DNA of 64,000 nucleotides, from contig CAWFTU010000005.1 in the NCBI GenBank assembly GCA_963818725.1, forward strand, positions 1-64,000. Reading direction: 5' to 3'. The first letter of the stretch is position 1. Each line of letters opens with the position of its first letter. Positions 15,911 through 25,406 of the stretch are shown piece by piece. The translations under genes were made by a program, and so were the position numbers. The stretch is from DATFDN01 sp963818725. GTDB lineage: Bacteria; Pseudomonadota; Alphaproteobacteria; Acetobacterales; Acetobacteraceae. Below the pieces are notes generated by a model that was given only the letters and a program-made list of their open reading frames with translations, made no database searches and was not told the origin of the DNA.

Positions 15911-18484
15911 ATTGGGTAGGAGGGGTGCCGCCTCGGAAGGACAGCCCTCCTCCCCCCACCGAACCGGACGTGAAAGTCGTCCCCTCATCCGGCTCTCCAC
16001 ACCCTTGCTCCCCTCTGAGCCATTTCCCGATGGGCCCCTCGGTGACACGGGATGCAGAGCGGGATGCGTTTCCGCGTCCGCGCCGCCTTCACGCGTTCCC
16101 AGAGAAGGCTGGCCTTCATGTCGGCAAGCTTGCGGACGTGGTGGACTTCGAGAGGCACATCCGTCGCCCCGCATCGAGCGCACTCACGGGCAGCAAGTCG
16201 GTCCATGATGTCCGACCGTCCCGTGGTCCACATGATGTTGGGGTGGTGGTCCATTTCGGTAGTCAGGACCGGTTTGTGATCCTGCACATGCCGTGGCTTG
16301 AACACCGTGACCGGTGTTGTCCTTCCGCCTTCGGCGGTGGAGTTCAGGACCAGTTCCCCATTCGACCTCTTGAGGCGTCCCACTGTCGTTCTCAGCGTGC
16401 GGCGGTGCTTGTTCGCCAGCGTCTTCATCAGGCTGAACCAGAACAGGCGATGGGTCTGCGAGAGGTCCGTCCTCCATTGGTTCGCCATCCGATAGTAGTT
16501 GGCCAGGCCGCGCATCTGCGCGTTGTAGGCGGTGATGATCGCCACATCCGAGTGGTGCGTGAGCTCTGGACGAGCCTCGGCCCAATCGGCGTTCAGGTTG
16601 CCCCATCGGCACCGCTCGACAAACTTGACGAGCTTGTCGCGGGGCGCGCGGAGTTGGATCACATCCGTCGCCGTGCGCCGCCGGACCGGGCGTTCGCCTT
16701 CCCTCCGGTAGACATGCACCTTCGGGTTGTTGAACGTGTAGACCCGGTGTCCGAGGAACGTGCTCCCGTCGGTGGCCTTGTGGACGCCCGACTTCTCCGG
16801 CGAGGTGTCCAGCGCGAGCGAGGCCTTGAGGAAGGTCGCGGCCTTCTCCATCGCCTGCCGCGCGTCGTCCTTGCTGCCGATGACACCGATGAGGAAGTCG
16901 TCGGCGTAGCGACAGTAGGAGAGCCGCCGGTAGTCGGGGTCCATCGGGTCGGCCGATGGTAGCGCGAGCAGCCTGTCTTCGAGGCCGTCAAGCTCCTCGT
17001 GCAGCGCTTTCACCTCCGGGTCGTCCCTCGTGGCTCCAAGGGCCTTGAGCGTCGCCAAGCGGGTTCGCTTCCGGCCGATGATGCCTTTGAGGCTCCGGTA
17101 TTCCGTCGTGCGGCGTCGTCCCTTTCCCCTGTCGAAGTCCGCCTTGGTCCCGGCCATGAACTCATCGAGTTCGTGGAGGTACACATTGGCGAGTAAGGGG
17201 GAAGCAACCCCGCCTTGCGGCGTTCCGCTGAAGCTGGGCTTGAACACCCAGTCCTCCATGACCCCTGCTTCCAGCATCGTCTTCACGAGGCCGAGCAGTC
17301 TCTTGTCGTCGATGCGCTTGGCAAGGAGGCGCAGCAGGACACTGTGGTCGAGGTTGTCGAAGAAACCGACGACATCGACCTTCACGATCCATTTCGTGCC
17401 GTTCCAGAGGCGCCGGATTTGTTCCAGAGCCGTGTGGCACGAGCGACCGCGCCGGAACCCGTGCGAGTGATCCGAGAAGATCGGCTCGTACACGCGCTCC
17501 AGCAGGAGCTTCACGGCGGACTGGATGAGCTTGTCGTCCGCCGTGGGGATGCCCAACGGGCGTGTCGTGCCGTTGGGTTTCGGGATATGAACCCGTCTGA
17601 CTGGGGCCGGGAGGTATGATCCGTCCTTGAGCGCCTTGATGACGGACGTGACCCGTTCGAGGGAAAACCCATCGAGAGTGTTCTGAGTGCTCCCTGGCGT
17701 GAGCGCGCCGTCATTGCGGGCGATCGCCTCGTAGGCCCGTCGCCAAAGCTCGGGGCATTCGAGAAGTCGGAACAGACCGTTCACCCGCTTTCCCTGCCGT
17801 GACAGGCCGGGGATCGAGTTCATGCGTCGCTCGAAGGTGTCGGGCAGCATCAGCACACCCACCTTCTGGACGCCTGCCCCCGCAGGATGCTGCCGCCCTT
17901 CGCCTGGGCAGCGGGACCTTCGCGGCGGTCGCCCACACGCTTGTATCCATGCCCATCCGCCTTGGCGGCTGTCCGGGGCGTTACCCCCAGCGTTTGGCTA
18001 CGACGACGGCTCTGTCGCCATGCTGGACACCGGAGAGGGCCAGCCACAGGCGATCCCGTAGTTGCACAGATCGGAGATGCGACGTGGGTCGGGTGCTCCG
18101 TTCGCCATTTCTCTCCCTTACCGGGAGCGGACCGCGATTGCCGGGTCGGGGCACGGGGGGTATCCCCTGGGCCGGTGTGTCCATCGGCCGTGTCGCGGCC
18201 AGCCGCCTCAGCCATCGTTGCGGCTGTCTCAACACCAGAGTCCATGGCTGGAGTTCGGGCAGTGTAGCTCTCACCCTTCACGTCTTGCGCTGACCCTCCG
18301 GGATCACGACGGCTTCGTCCCCTTGGGCCTTCTCCCGGCAGGCGATGGTCCCCCGCTCCTTTCGGAGTTACAGCCCATCTCTGGGCCGAGGTGAGCCGGG
18401 TGCGCACGGGACCCAGCGTCCCGATGAACGCCGTAGCTGTTACGCCATTGTTCATTCTCCCTTACCTGCGCCACAACGGCGCAC
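15911..18484 (-). mobile_element. Group II intron inserted in IS1595 transposase
   Basis: Minus-strand 5' end is GTGCGCCGTTGTGG at 18484 and the 3' end CTACCCAAT at 15911. Near the 3' end, a domain V pattern (GAGCCGGATGAGGG ... TTTCACGTCCGGTTC, about 15966-16002) is followed by a GGAGG...CCTCC domain VI helix. The flanking exons join exactly in the transposase frame (NTME|GFWS). The maturase gene lies inside, and about 620 nt of 5' ribozyme sequence precede it. Confidence 0.9.
15985..17862 (-). CDS. ltrA: Group II intron reverse transcriptase/maturase
   Basis: Multi-domain intron protein that assists splicing and retromobility. Reverse transcriptase blocks are clear: KPNGTTRPLGIPTADDKLIQ, GFRRGRSCHTAL, KVDVVGFFDNLDH, GTPQGGVASPLLANVYLHEL, and catalytic YADDFLIG near residue 310. 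A maturase (X) domain follows (YYRMANQWRT...), and the C-terminus is an HNH endonuclease zinc domain (CARCGATDVPLEVHHVRKL ... CIPCHRGAHR). 625 residues, no interruption, so the intron may be active. The start could be the MLPDTFERRM methionine a few codons in. Confidence 0.95.
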   Translation of the reverse strand: MGVLMLPDTFERRMNSIPGLSRQGKRVNGLFRLLECPELWRRAYEAIARNDGALTPGSTQNTLDGFSLERVTSVIKALKDGSYLPAPVRRVHIPKPNGTTRPLGIPTADDKLIQSAVKLLLERVYEPIFSDHSHGFRRGRSCHTALEQIRRLWNGTKWIVKVDVVGFFDNLDHSVLLRLLAKRIDDKRLLGLVKTMLEAGVMEDWVFKPSFSGTPQGGVASPLLANVYLHELDEFMAGTKADFDRGKGRRRTTEYRSLKGIIGRKRTRLATLKALGATRDDPEVKALHEELDGLEDRLLALPSADPMDPDYRRLSYCRYADDFLIGVIGSKDDARQAMEKAATFLKASLALDTSPEKSGVHKATDGSTFLGHRVYTFNNPKVHVYRREGERPVRRRTATDVIQLRAPRDKLVKFVERCRWGNLNADWAEARPELTHHSDVAIITAYNAQMRGLANYYRMANQWRTDLSQTHRLFWFSLMKTLANKHRRTLRTTVGRLKRSNGELVLNSTAEGGRTTPVTVFKPRHVQDHKPVLTTEMDHHPNIMWTTGRSDIMDRLAARECARCGATDVPLEVHHVRKLADMKASLLWERVKAARTRKRIPLCIPCHRGAHREMAQRGARVWRAG

Positions 18485-18741
18485 TTCCATGGTGTTGACG
18501 TGCACCTCGCAGAAGCCGTCGCCGTCCTCGTCGCGCGCATACTCGCCGCGCCCGTGGCAGACCGTCTTGTGCCGGTAGCCCCAGGCGGGCAGGCGCGTGT
18601 AGACGTTGTACTCGTCGGTGTGGACCAGGCTGCCTTGGGCGACGGTCTGCGTGATGATCGGCTGGATCGTGGTCTGCCGCACGTTGGCCAGCATGCGCAG
18701 CACGAGCTGTCCACCACGCTGCATCAGGCCAAGGATGAACC
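18485..18741 (-). pseudogene. IS1595 (ISXO2-like) transposase, 5' exon, N-terminus lost
   Basis: Reads FILGLMQRGGQLVLRMLANV ... SLVHTDEYNVYTRLPAWGY, HKTVCHGRGEYARDEDGDGF and EVHVNTME, unmistakably the ISXO2-like DDE domain. The N-terminal zinc-ribbon half is missing because IS3-a begins at 18742. The intron at 18484 separates it from its C-terminus. Because the N-terminus is gone, splicing could not restore a functional transposase in this copy. Confidence 0.8.
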
Positions 18742-18789
18742 TGCCCCGCTTTGACGGACACCTCTGATAGGCTGGAGAGCCTGGAGGTG

Positions 18790-19101
18790 ATGATGACGGA
18801 AGGTGGCCGGAAGCGCCGGCGTTTTCCGGAGGCGTTCAAGCTCGAAGCGGTGCGAGCCGTGCGGGGTGGACGCACAGTGGCCCAGGTGGCGGCCGAGCTT
18901 GGGCTACCTGACCGCCTGGTGCGCGCCTGGCTGGGCTGGGCCGAGACGCGTGCCGGCGACAGCGGCGCGGCGGCGCCGACGCCCTCACCGGCGCAGGCGG
19001 CGCCGCCGCGCCGCGTGGGGCCGAGCCCGGCCGATCAGGCAGCGGAGATCGCACGGCTGCGGCGCGAGAACGAGCGGCTGCGGATGGAGCGCGACATCTT
19101 A
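18790..19101 (+). pseudogene. IS3-a orfA, split by IS630-a
   Basis: OrfA helix-turn-helix protein (MMTEGGRKRRRFPEAFKLEA; GRTVAQVAAELGLPDRLVR; coiled coil ADQAAEIARLRRENERLR, MERDIL). At 19101 IS630-a interrupts; the last codons (KRAALIFGQATDRR, stop) resume at 20256. Removing IS630-a and its TTA duplication restores orfA. Confidence 0.82.
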
Positions 19102-20252
19102 TACCAAATCCGTATGATTAGTTCGGCTGAACCGGCTTGGGCCACCAGTGGAATCTGGTGTGTGGGCGAATGGTGTCGGCATCGAGGCGGGTGCAGCGTT
19201 CGGCGAGGGTGGCGTCGAGATCGGCCAGGGTAGGGAAGTGCTTGTTGGCCACTGCCTCGTCGAGCAGCGGCCAGAGGCGCTCGGCGGGCTGGAGTTCCGG
19301 GCTGTAAGGCGGCAGGAACACCAGGCTGATCCCCTCTGGCACGGCCAAGCCCTTGGGGCCGTGCCAGCCGGCGTTGTCCAGCACGAGGACGATGTGGCGC
19401 TGGCGCCCCGCCCCGCTTTCGCGGGCGAAGGCGGCGAGCAAGAGTTCGAAGCCCGGCTTGTTGATGCGGGTGCAGAGATACCAGACCGTCTCGCCGCTGC
19501 TCGGCTGCACGAAGGCCGCGACGTGCAGCCACTGGAAGCGGTGATGACCCAGTGCGATCGGTCGCTCACCCCTGGGCGCCCACGCCCGGCGGCGGATCGG
19601 TTTCAGGCCGAGGCGGTGCTCGTCCTGCGCCCAGACCTCGACCGGCTGCTCGGGGCGCGCCGCGCGTGCTTGCGCAACGGCAACGTCAACCTGTTTGCGA
19701 AAGCCGCCCGCGCCTCCGGATCAGCGGCCCGCGGATGGCGCGGGCGCGGCGTCTGCACCGACCAGCCGAGCCGCTTCAACGCCTCCCAGCCGCGCTGCGG
19801 ATGCACCCGCGCCAGCTTCAGGTGTCGTGCCATCCACGCCGCCACCTTGGGACCGCTCCACAGCCCGCCATCCTCGGGCGGCTCGCGCAGCCGCCCGGCC
19901 AGCACCGCCTCGGTCAGCACGCTGGGGGCCCGCCCGTTCCGCCGCCGCCCATCGCCGAGTGCCGCCGGGCCATGGGCGTTGTAGCGCGCCGCCAATGCCT
20001 CCACCCAGCGCGGCGTGAGCGCCAGAACCCCGGCCACCTCGACCACCGCGCGGCCCTGCGCCAGCAGCCAGATCGCCTGGGTGTGTCGCGCCTCGGCCAC
20101 GGTTTGCGCCGCGCGAAACCGCGCGCCCAGTTCCGCCACGCTCAGGTGCTCGACAATCCGCGCCACCGGCCATTCCCCGCAGTCAACGCCCCAGCATAGG
20201 CCCGCCACATCGGGCCGCTAGCCTAAGCCGAACCGATCATCCGGATTTGGTA
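19102..20252 (-). mobile_element. IS630-a copy 2
   Basis: 1,151 bp, TACCAAATCC to GGATTTGGTA, flanked by TTA (19099-19101, 20253-20255). Same sequence as copies 1 and 3 but on the minus strand. Confidence 0.88.
19118..20172 (-). CDS. IS630-a transposase, two frames (possible -1 frameshift)
   Basis: The N-terminal helix-turn-helix part reads from about 20172 and ends in an out-of-frame tail near 19603. The catalytic part is open in the -1 frame (GGFRKQVDVAVAQARAA, EVWAQDEHRLGLKP, VLVLDNAGWHG, PPYSPELQPAERLW). Frames must change around GCGGCTTTCGCAAACAG. All three IS630-a copies carry the same arrangement, so either a programmed -1 frameshift makes a fusion transposase or the family descends from one mutant mobilised in trans. 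No textbook slippery heptamer is present. Confidence 0.7.
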
Positions 20253-20296
20253 TTAAAGCGAGCCGCGCTCATCTTCGGCCAGGCGACGGACCGGAG

Positions 20297-20786
20297 GTGA
20301 GCTATGGCTTCATCCGTGATCACGTCGCCGCCTTCCCCATTCAGGTCATGTGCGAGGTGCTGGGGGTGAGCCGCAGCGGCTACTACGCCTGGGCCAGCCG
20401 GCCGGAGAATACGCGAGCGGTCTCCGATCGCGCCCTGGCCGCCGAGAATCCGCGCCGCCCACGACGCCAGGCGCGGCCGCTACGGCAGTCCCCGCGTGCA
20501 TGCCGACCTGCGGGCGCATGGCCGGCGGGTTGGCCGCAAGCGCGTCGCCCGCCTGATGCGCGGCATGGGGCTGTCGGCGCGCCGCAAGCGGCGGTTCCGC
20601 CGCACGACGGACAGCACGCATCCCTTCCCGGTGGCGCCGAACCTGCTCGGGCGCGACTTCACGGCGGGGGCGCCCGATCGGGTCTGGCTCGCCGATCTGA
20701 CCTACATCTGGACAGCCGAGGGCTGGCTGTATCTGGCCGTGGTGCTCGACCTGTTCTCGCGCCGCGTCGTCGGCTGGTCTATGGCG
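20297..20786 (+). pseudogene. IS3-a orfB, first segment
   Basis: Start of the IS3 transposase: SYGFIRDHVAAFPIQVMCEV, LGVSRSGYYAWASRP, then after a small frameshift near 20450 YGSPRVHADLRAHGRRVGRK, VWLADLTYIWTAEGWLYLAV and SRRVVGWSMA. Interrupted at 20786 by IS3-b with a GGCG duplication. It continues at 22657 (EHLGHELALAALEMA) and, after IS1182, at 24550. Confidence 0.8.
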
Positions 20787-20868
20787 CGGTGAGTGTCAAC
20801 GTAGTTGCCGCCTGCCTTTCGTAACGATCTTTCCTATCCTCCGACTGGTGACGAGTGTGCCACGGTGC

Positions 20869-22110
20869 TCACTGCGGAGAAGGTCCGGTGCTCGCCATCC
20901 TCGCCATGCGCGCGCGCGATAGGGCGCGCTGTGCGTGGCTGCGGGTGGCTCCACGCCTCCCATCTCCTCCGTTGCGCTCCGTGGCTTGGGCGTCTGCAGG
21001 TCGGGACGGGAAAGCAGGCGCGCCGATCGAACTGGAAAGCTGGATGTGTGAGGTCGCCGTCCGGACGATGCTGTCGCGCTCCGGATTGAGGGTGACGACG
21101 CCAACCGGTGTCCAGTTGCGGGTCCGCCCACTCCAGCGCCGTGGATTGCCGGCCCGCGCGGCCTGGTAAAGCGCGTGGCGGGCACGCAGCAGGCCACGAT
21201 CCTGGCCGGCATGGCGCTGCGCCGGGGTGAGGTAGCGAAGGCCGCTGTGCCGGTGCTCATGGTTGTACCAGTGCACGAAGCACCCCGCCCATCGCCGGGC
21301 GGCATCCAGATCGACCAGTCCCTTGAGCGGGAATTCCGGCCGATACTTCGCCGTACGAAACAGCGCCTCAGCGAAGGCGTTGTCATCGCTGACCCGCGGG
21401 CGTGAGTAGGATGGCTCGATGCCGAGCCAATGCAGCATGGCCAGCACGGTGGTCGCCTTCAAGGTGGCGCCGTTGTCGCCGTGCAGAACCGGGCGCATCG
21501 AGGTGGCATGCGCGCCCTCGGCGAGCGCGGTTCGCCTGGCCAGATGGGCCGCATGCGCGGCGGTGTCGGTGTCATGCACTTCGAAGCCGACGACCTTGCG
21601 GCTGTAGAGGTCGAGGATCAGGTAGAAATAGAACCAGCGTCCCTGGACTTGCGACGGCAGGAACGTCACGTCCCAGCACCAGACCTCGCCAGGGCGACTG
21701 GCGATGTGAGTGCGAGGCGGCTCCGACGCTCGCGGCGGGCGGGCGCGTCCGCGGCGGTTGATCTGCCCGTGCGCGCGCAGCACGCGGTGAAAGCTGGCCT
21801 CGCTGGCGATGTGGAGGCCCTCGTCCGCCAGCATCGGAACGATCCGCGCCGGCGGCGCCTCGGCGAAGCGCGGTTCATTGCACACCGCCACGATCCTCGC
21901 CCGCTCGGCCTCGCTCAGCGCATGCGATGGGACGGGGCGGTCGGCGTGCGGCCGGCGATCGCCCCGCGCCAGACCGGCCCCGGCCTTCCAGCGCCGCAGG
22001 GTGCGGGCATCGATGCCGGCCAGAGCACAGGCCGGGCTCAGCCGGGCGCCGTCCGCGCGGGCCTGCGCGATGTGGTCTGCCAGGGTTTGGCGGTCTTCCA
22101 GACGGGTCAT
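20869..22110 (-). CDS. IS3-b transposase OrfB
   Basis: Integrase-core transposase, 413 residues: HTH_21-type N-terminal region (FHRVLRAHGQINRRGRARPP), then GEVWCWDVTFLPS (first Asp), LHGDNGATLKATTV (second Asp) and VSDDNAFAEALFRTAKYRPEF (Glu). The C-terminus after NWTPVGVVTLNPERD is long and low complexity. Its ATG overlaps the orfA stop. Intact, as is copy 2 apart from one substitution (A/T at residue 87). Confidence 0.88.
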   Translation of the reverse strand: MTRLEDRQTLADHIAQARADGARLSPACALAGIDARTLRRWKAGAGLARGDRRPHADRPVPSHALSEAERARIVAVCNEPRFAEAPPARIVPMLADEGLHIASEASFHRVLRAHGQINRRGRARPPRASEPPRTHIASRPGEVWCWDVTFLPSQVQGRWFYFYLILDLYSRKVVGFEVHDTDTAAHAAHLARRTALAEGAHATSMRPVLHGDNGATLKATTVLAMLHWLGIEPSYSRPRVSDDNAFAEALFRTAKYRPEFPLKGLVDLDAARRWAGCFVHWYNHEHRHSGLRYLTPAQRHAGQDRGLLRARHALYQAARAGNPRRWSGRTRNWTPVGVVTLNPERDSIVRTATSHIQLSSSIGAPAFPSRPADAQATERNGGDGRRGATRSHAQRALSRARMARMASTGPSPQ

Positions 22111-22592
22111 GCGTCCTCGTCCTTGTGAAAGACCGCCGCCAGTTTTTGTGACAGCACAAGCAAGGCGGCCGTTTCGGCCAGCGCCTTGTCCTTGCGACGC
22201 AGTTCCCGCTCCAGCTCCTTCACCCGCCGCCGGTCCTCCCGGGCCTCCGCGGCACTGGCCGCGCGCGGCTCGCCGAGGACGGCGACGGCATCCTGCTTCC
22301 AGCCATCCAGCTCGGCCGGATACAGCCCGTGCTCACGGCACCAGGCGCTGCGGGCGGCCTCATCCATCGCCGCCGTGGCAATCACCGCTTCCAGCCGGGC
22401 CACCGCCGTCCAGCGTTGACCGCCGCCGCCGCGCCGGTCGCTGGCGCCATTGGCCAGCGCATCCGCCCGCCAGCGCTCCAGTGTCGCGACGCTGACGCCC
22501 ACCTCTCGTGAGACAACCTCGGCCGCTGAGCTTTCCGGCGGCAATAGCCGCGCCACTATCCTGTCCTTGTATGCCTGTCCGTATCGAGCCAC
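22107..22592 (-). CDS. IS3-b OrfA
   Basis: 161-residue helix-turn-helix protein (YKDRIVARLLPPESSAAEVV, SREVGVSVATLERWRADAL) with a C-terminal coiled coil (DRRRVKELERELRRKDKALAE). In IS3 elements OrfA alone binds ends and the OrfAB fusion is the transposase; here the ORFs overlap by 4 nt (ATGA), which favours translational coupling. One residue differs from copy 2 (V/G near residue 105). Confidence 0.85.
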   Translation of the reverse strand: MARYGQAYKDRIVARLLPPESSAAEVVSREVGVSVATLERWRADALANGASDRRGGGGQRWTAVARLEAVIATAAMDEAARSAWCREHGLYPAELDGWKQDAVAVLGEPRAASAAEAREDRRRVKELERELRRKDKALAETAALLVLSQKLAAVFHKDEDA

Positions 22593-22656
22593 TGCCTGCT
22601 ATCCGCGCCCCCAGGTTCCAGATCCTATCCGGACGGCAACTTCTCTGACACCGAGG

Positions 22657-22775
22657 GGCGGAGCACCTCGGCCACGAACTGGCGCTGGCTGCGCTCGAGA
22701 TGGCCATCGCCCGTCAGCGTCCTGTGCCTGGCCTCGTTCATCATTCCGATCGCGGCGTGCAATTCGCAGCTCATG
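22657..22775 (+). pseudogene. IS3-a orfB, middle segment
   Basis: EHLGHELALAALEMAIARQR then LVHHSDRGVQFAAH, containing the second catalytic Asp (HHSDRG). It is flanked by IS3-b on the left and IS1182 (CATG duplication) on the right. Confidence 0.82.
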
Positions 22776-23546
22776 CAGACCGTGTGAAATCTTTCTCGGA
22801 ACGGATTCCGGCTCGGTGGAGGATGCGTTAGACTCGGGGTCATGACGCATATTGCCGGTCACGCCCGCGCCCAGACGCTGCTGCTTCCCGAATCGCTCGA
22901 CGATTACGTCGGCCCCGAGAACCCGGTGCGGTTCATCGAAGCCTTCGTTGATGGATTGGATCTGACCGCAGCGGGCTTTATCCGCGTCTCCGCCCAGCGA
23001 ACCGGGCGTCCTGGCTACGCGCCAACGGACCTTCTGAAACTCTACATCTACGGCTATCTGAACCGCGTTCGATCCAGTCGCCGTCTGGAAGCCGAGACCC
23101 ATCGCAACATCGAAGTCATTTGGCTGCTGCGTCACCTGAAGCCGGACCACAAGACCATCGCCGATTTCCGCCGCGACAACCGCAAGGCCTTCCGTCCGGT
23201 CTTTCGCCAGTTCGTGCTGCTGTGCCGCCAGCTGGATCTGTTCGGCCGCGAACTGCTGGCCGTGGATGGCACCCGCATCAAGGCGGTCAACAACAAGGAC
23301 CGCAACTTCACCCGTGCCTCGCTGACCAGGTTTATCGAATTGGCCGATGCCAAGCTCGACGACTATCTGCAAAGGCTCGACCAAAGCGATGCCGCCGAAA
23401 GCACAACAAGTGGCTCGCGGGTCGAGAACCTGGCTGAGAAGATCGCCGCCATCCGCACCCGGCGCACACGCTGCCAAGACATGCTGGCGCAGCTCGACCG
23501 CACCGGCGAGGACCAGATCTCGCTCACCGACCCCGACAGCCGGGCG

Positions 23547-23597
23547 AGGCTGGCCAAGGTTCCTGCGGCGAAGCCGCTGGAATAGCCAGACGAGGGG
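23547..23597 (+). repeat. Hairpin element C (51 nt) in IS1182 transposase
   Basis: Begins AGGCTGGCCAAGGTTCC, apical GCGGC-GAA-GCCGC, ends GGAATAGCCAGACGAGGGG; follows host GGGCG. The homologous position in the second IS1182 copy (about 32678) is uninterrupted (AGCCGCGCGATGGCG). Confidence 0.85.
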
Positions 23598-23708
23598 ATG
23601 GCAGCGCACACCCATGTTGCCGTGGGCTACAACGTGCAAGTTGCCGTGGACACCAAGCACGAGCTGATCGTCGAGCAGCAGGTCAGCAACCAGGTCCTCG
23701 ACATGGGC

Positions 23709-23762
23709 GAGGCTGGCCAAAGGTTCCGCCAAGCATAGCTTGGTGGAATGGCCAGACGAGGG
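23709..23762 (+). repeat. Hairpin element D (54 nt) in IS1182 transposase
   Basis: Begins GAGGCTGGCCAAAGGTTCC, apical GCCAAGC-ATA-GCTTGG(T), ends GGAATGGCCAGACGAGGG; follows host ATGGGC. The second IS1182 copy reads ATGGGTCTGCTGACC here, the empty site. Confidence 0.85.
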
Positions 23763-24549
23763 CTGCTGACGCGGACCGCCGAAGCGGCGAAGGCAGTCCT
23801 GGGCGTCGAGGCAATCGACGCCGTGGCCGACAAGGGTTATTTCAAGATCGAGGACATCGAGGCCTGCGAGAAGGCTGGGATCGTGCCCTACGTGCCGCGT
23901 CCGCAGCGCGGGCCCTCGGTCAAGGCCGGCTTGTTCCGCAAGGATGAGTTCCGCTATGACGCAGACAGCGACAGCTATGTTTGCCCAGCGGGTCAGCGGC
24001 TGTATCCGTATTCATCGTCGCTGCTGCGTGGGCTGAAGAAGATCAACTACGTCAACAAGCTGGCGTGCGATGATTGCACAATCCGTTCGCAATGCACGGG
24101 TGGCAAGTTTCGCACGGTCTCTCGTCTGGAGAACGAAGCGGTGTTGGACCGGATGCGGGAGCGTCTGGCCAAGCGCCCTGGTATCCTCGACCGTCGGCGC
24201 GAGACCGTCGAACACCCGTTCGGCACGATCAAGCAATGGATGAACCAGGGCGCGTTCCTGATGCGTGGCCTGGAGAAGGTCCGCGCCGGGTTCAGCCTGA
24301 CCGCGCTCGCCTACAATCTGAGGCGGGTGCTGAATATCGTCGGGTTCGCCGAGTTGATGGCCGTGGTAGCAGCCTGAAAGGCTGCTGCTGGCGGGTTTTC
24401 CCGGACTGGCTGGCATGATCGCCGACAGCCACGATGTGGAACCGGGGATTTCTTGGAATTTGCCGGTTTGGCTCACCAGGACCTCGGCGTGCACTTCTGA
24501 CTGCCAATTTTGTCAGCATTACCGCTCCAGCGAGTTTTCGCACGGTCTG

Positions 24550-24825
24550 CATGGATACCGCAAGAGGTTGCGGCAGCACGGCATGCTCTGCTCAATGAGC
24601 CGCAAAGGCGATTGCTGGGACAACACCCCGATGGAGAGCTTCTACGCCACGCTCAAGGGCGAGCTGACCGATCGATGCGACTACCTGACGCGCGATGAAG
24701 CCAGAGCCGACGTGTTCCAGTTCCTGGAGGGTTGGTACAACAAACGAGGTCTTCATTCTGCGCTGGGCTACGTTACCCCAGAGCAGGCCGTCGCGAGGTT
24801 CCAAGCGGCTGCATCAGCCGCGTAA
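24550..24825 (+). pseudogene. IS3-a orfB, C-terminal segment
   Basis: YRKRLRQHGMLCSMSRKGDC, DNTPMESFYATLKGEL (catalytic Glu), RADVFQFLEGWYNKRGLHSA and GYVTPEQAVARF before TAA. Together with 20297-20786 and 22657-22775 it would form a full IS3 transposase. The IS end follows at 24847. Confidence 0.85.
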
Positions 24826-24847
24826 CAGTGTCCGCCAAAGCGGGGCA

Positions 24848-25185
24848 AGCCCAGTGTGTAATCCCCCGAAACGGTGGACTACCTTGTGGATAAGGCAGTT
24901 CGCAAAGCTTTGAGCTCCGCGTTCAAGGCCGTTTTCTGGTAATTGCCTATTTTCTAGGCAGGAAATTGTCCTAAGTCCTCAAAAGATTAGCTGATTCTGT
25001 CGCTAAAAAATTATGAATTTATCAGAAGCTGGCAATCTGCACTGCGGCTGTGGACGGATCGCATTTTGTTCTCAGCTGGACTTTGCACGTAAGGGCGGTC
25101 GGCAGGCGACGAGCAGGAGGCGATGGAGCGCGTCGGCTGAGAGTTTCGGCGCGTCTTGGTGATGCGGTGAGCCTGTGTAACCCGA
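24848..25185. other. Gene-free AT-richer spacer
   Basis: No convincing gene. The centre (24900-25030) is clearly more AT-rich than the rest of the window (CTAAAAAATTATGAATTTATC), suggesting a foreign or regulatory segment. It ends at the IS982 fragment. Confidence 0.5.
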
Positions 25186-25324
25186 ACTATGGATAAGGGT
25201 TGAGGGGATTCCCGAAGAACCAAGGATTTGCCAGCATCGGTTCGCGAAGACGGAGTGTCAAATCCGGGTCCGGGGAGCCCCCTCAATGGCGGTCGATATC
25301 ACAGCGCTGTATTGCTGTCTCGAT
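25186..25324 (+). mobile_element. IS982 left-end fragment
   Basis: ACCCGAACTATGGATAAGGG is the IS982 inverted repeat, and the start of the transposase gene (ATGGCGGTCGATATCACAGC; MAVDITALYCCLDA) follows, closely matching 5434-5580. It is cut by the IS110-a end at about 25325; the remainder of this IS982 is absent. Confidence 0.8.
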
Positions 25325-25406
25325 GCAGATGGGGTGGACGGCCCCCTCCGGCATAGATGTGCCATGATGCGGGTCGCGAGAGCCGCAGACAGGGAAGCCA
25401 TCCGCG

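Larger units (their letters stand above)
20787..22656 (-). mobile_element. IS3-b copy 1
   Basis: Ends CGGTGAGTGTCAACGTAGTT and AACTTCTCTGACACCGAGG, flanked by GGCG (20783-20786 and 22657-22660). Carries overlapping orfA and orfB on the minus strand. Almost identical to copy 2 at 41590-43459, which is inverted relative to it. Confidence 0.82.
22842..24377 (+). pseudogene. IS1182 transposase with hairpin elements C and D
   Basis: DDE transposase starting MTHIAGHARAQTLLLPESL, with the N-terminal FIEAFVDGLDLTAAGF domain, RRDNRKAFRPVFRQFVLLCR, LLAVDGTRIKAVNNKDRNF (first Asp), HVAVGYNVQVAVDTKH, the VADKGYFKIEDIEACE segment, and C-terminal KQWMNQGAFLMRGLEKVRAG. It is closed twice by in-frame TAG codons, each brought in by a hairpin insertion (51 nt at 23547, 54 nt at 23709). 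Both lengths are multiples of three, so the frame itself is kept. A sister copy at 31973 lacks both insertions and shows the empty sites. Confidence 0.88.
22776..24549 (+). mobile_element. IS1182 family element, copy 1
   Basis: Inverted repeats CAGACCGTGTGAAA (22776) and TTTTCGCACGGTCTG (24549) flanked by CATG (22772-22775, 24550-24553). The single transposase gene is broken by two hairpin elements. Confidence 0.85.
18742..24847 (+). mobile_element. IS3-a element with three nested insertions
   Basis: Ends TGCCCCGCTTTGACGGACAC (18742) and GTGTCCGCCAAAGCGGGGCA (24847) are near-perfect inverted repeats. Inside lie IS630-a copy 2 (19102-20252), IS3-b copy 1 (20787-22656) and IS1182 (22776-24549). 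The left end of another IS3-a copy is at 62640-62794 and 63946-63974. Confidence 0.85.
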
